This document shows, one piece after another, positions 63,396 to 64,000 of a DNA stretch of 64,000 nt. A program made the position numbers and the translations under genes. Below the pieces are notes generated by a model that was not told where the DNA came from, made no database searches, and worked only from the letters and a program-made list of their open reading frames with translations. Where the stretch lies: contig NZ_MRTQ01000009.1 of assembly GCF_001956215.1 (NCBI RefSeq), forward strand, positions 111,949 to 175,948. Reading direction: 5' to 3'. How positions within the stretch are numbered: position 1 is the stretch's first letter; every line of letters starts with the position of its first letter. Source of the stretch: Paenibacillus sp. FSL R5-0490. GTDB taxonomy: Bacteria > Bacillota > Bacilli > Bacillales > Cytobacillaceae.

Positions 63396-63884
63396 ATGGG
63401 GAATTCAATTGTTAAATCACAGATGGAAGATGTGAAAAATTTCCTCGGTAATAGCGTTGCCGCATTTGAAGATTTCTTAAATAATACAACAATAAAAGAT
63501 CTTGAAGCAGAACAACAAGGGAATGCGAATTATTATAAAAGTATCCTCTCACATGTTAGAAAACTGCTTGTATATTGTGAAGAAGGACTTGATGCAAGCA
63601 CGATCATATTAAAAAGTGACCCTTTCCAAAAAGGGGCTGCCGAAAAGACGTTATACAGGATTTACCATCAATGCATTGAAGAGTTTTTTTCTCCCAAAAA
63701 TGATGCATGGTTTGAGAATAGCCGTTCAGCATATACAGGAAAAAACTCAATCCAGTTTCATGATGAAGTTCCGGACAGCCTCAAAACAATGTTCAGGCAG
63801 CTGGAAGGAGAGTTCCAAAGGGTTCGTGAGGAGCTTGAATATTACGAAACCGATTACCGGACAAAAATGATTCAATCAAAATAG
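63396..63884 (+). CDS. ypuI: YpuI family protein (DUF3907)
   Basis: A 162-aa cytoplasmic protein matching the YpuI/DUF3907 group by sequence character and by its place after scpAB: VKNFLGNSVAAFEDFLN, LEAEQQGNANYYKSIL and RKLLVYCEEGLDASTIILKS can be seen. It is mainly alpha-helical. GGGGGTG precedes ATG 63396. The function is unknown. A terminator follows, into whose T-tract repeat copy D begins. Confidence 0.82.
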   Translation: MGNSIVKSQMEDVKNFLGNSVAAFEDFLNNTTIKDLEAEQQGNANYYKSILSHVRKLLVYCEEGLDASTIILKSDPFQKGAAEKTLYRIYHQCIEEFFSPKNDAWFENSRSAYTGKNSIQFHDEVPDSLKTMFRQLEGEFQRVREELEYYETDYRTKMIQSK

Positions 63885-63896
63885 CATTGGAAGTGG

Positions 63897-63923
63897 AGAA
63901 CAGCAGGCAGCTGTTCTTTTTTT
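63897..63923 (+). terminator. Terminator after ypuI
   Basis: AGAACAGC pairs with GCTGTTCT over a five-base loop, followed by T6; repeat copy D starts within the T-tract. Confidence 0.8.
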
Positions 63924-64000
63924 ATCGCAGTCTAACGGGCAGTAAGACCCCCACTTCAAGACTCAGAGGAATCAAAGGAGGATAAGTGGGGGTCAAACTG
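63921..64000 (+). repeat. TTTAT-bounded structured repeat, copy D (3' truncated by window)
   Basis: It begins TTTATCGCAGTC and runs through the complete 5' module: GGGCAGT, GACCCCCACTT, the invariant loop CTCAGAGGAATCAAAGGAGG, AAGTGGGGGTC and the start of ACTGCCC. The rest lies beyond the window. Its first 80 nt are nearly identical to copy B, differing at one base of the hairpin arm. Confidence 0.85.

Overview
The window is a stretch of a Bacillus-type (Bacillaceae, endospore-forming, low-GC Firmicute) chromosome. Gene content and order follow the Bacillus subtilis yqi-yqj-yqk-drm-spoIIA-spoVA-lysA-scpAB region almost gene for gene. It contains sporulation genes (spoIIM, dacF-spoIIAA-AB-sigF, spoVA genes, mciZ and a YjcZ-type miniprotein), AGGAGG-type ribosome binding sites and two T-box leaders. 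A Cytobacillus/Bacillus firmus-like species is plausible, but that is inference. No rRNA, tRNA, CRISPR array, prophage or transposase gene was seen.

Layout: 1-7.8 kb carries the end of the branched-chain 2-oxoacid dehydrogenase operon (bfmBAB, bfmBB), then methylmalonyl-CoA mutase (mutA, mutB) and its GTPase chaperone meaB. 8-11 kb holds brxB and the arginine transporter artPQR with ArgR-like boxes. 11-16.3 kb holds yqjA, an L,D-transpeptidase, a minus-strand Prli42 miniprotein, then mce-yqjD-yqjE. The mce and yqjD products complete the propionyl-CoA to succinyl-CoA route with MutAB/MeaB. 16.3-23.2 kb has a lone cheW, DNA polymerase IV, gndA and zwf (oxidative pentose phosphate pathway, convergent), and rnz. 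23.2-30.5 kb has a T-box-controlled NSS amino-acid transporter, namA, a glycosyltransferase, proI behind a proline T-box, yqjP and yqjQ. 30.6-35 kb has the SOS-controlled uvrX-yqjX pair, CDGSH and HesB-like proteins, a lipoprotein and yqkD.

35.6-39.9 kb is a ketone-body/leucine catabolism island: HMG-CoA lyase divergent from thiolase-scoA-scoB. 40-46.6 kb runs yqkE, yqkF, mciZ (sigma-E type promoter), nudF, an endonuclease Q homologue, spoIIM, fur (PerR-like box), yqzK and xerD. 46.6-50.3 kb is the nucleoside salvage operon drm-pupG-pdp. 50.3-57.2 kb is the sporulation block: dacF (sigma-F type promoter), the spoIIA operon (sigma-H type promoter) and a spoVA operon lacking spoVAC, spoVAD and spoVAEb. 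57.3-64 kb has lysA, ypuA, an orphan ribT, ypuF, scpA, scpB, an unknown gene and ypuI.

The most unusual content is a family of interspersed, highly structured repeats of 226-294 bp. There are three full copies and one cut by the window end, all on the plus strand. Each full copy is bounded by TTTAT and built from a nearly invariant nested 5' hairpin, a variable middle hairpin and an invariant 3' hairpin. Two copies start inside the T-tract of a terminator, one starts directly after the dacF stop codon, and the middle segment of two copies contains the same 31-nt stretch in opposite orientations. Several very small genes (Prli42, MciZ, YjcZ-like, and unknown 28-, 43- and 49-codon genes) are also recorded.
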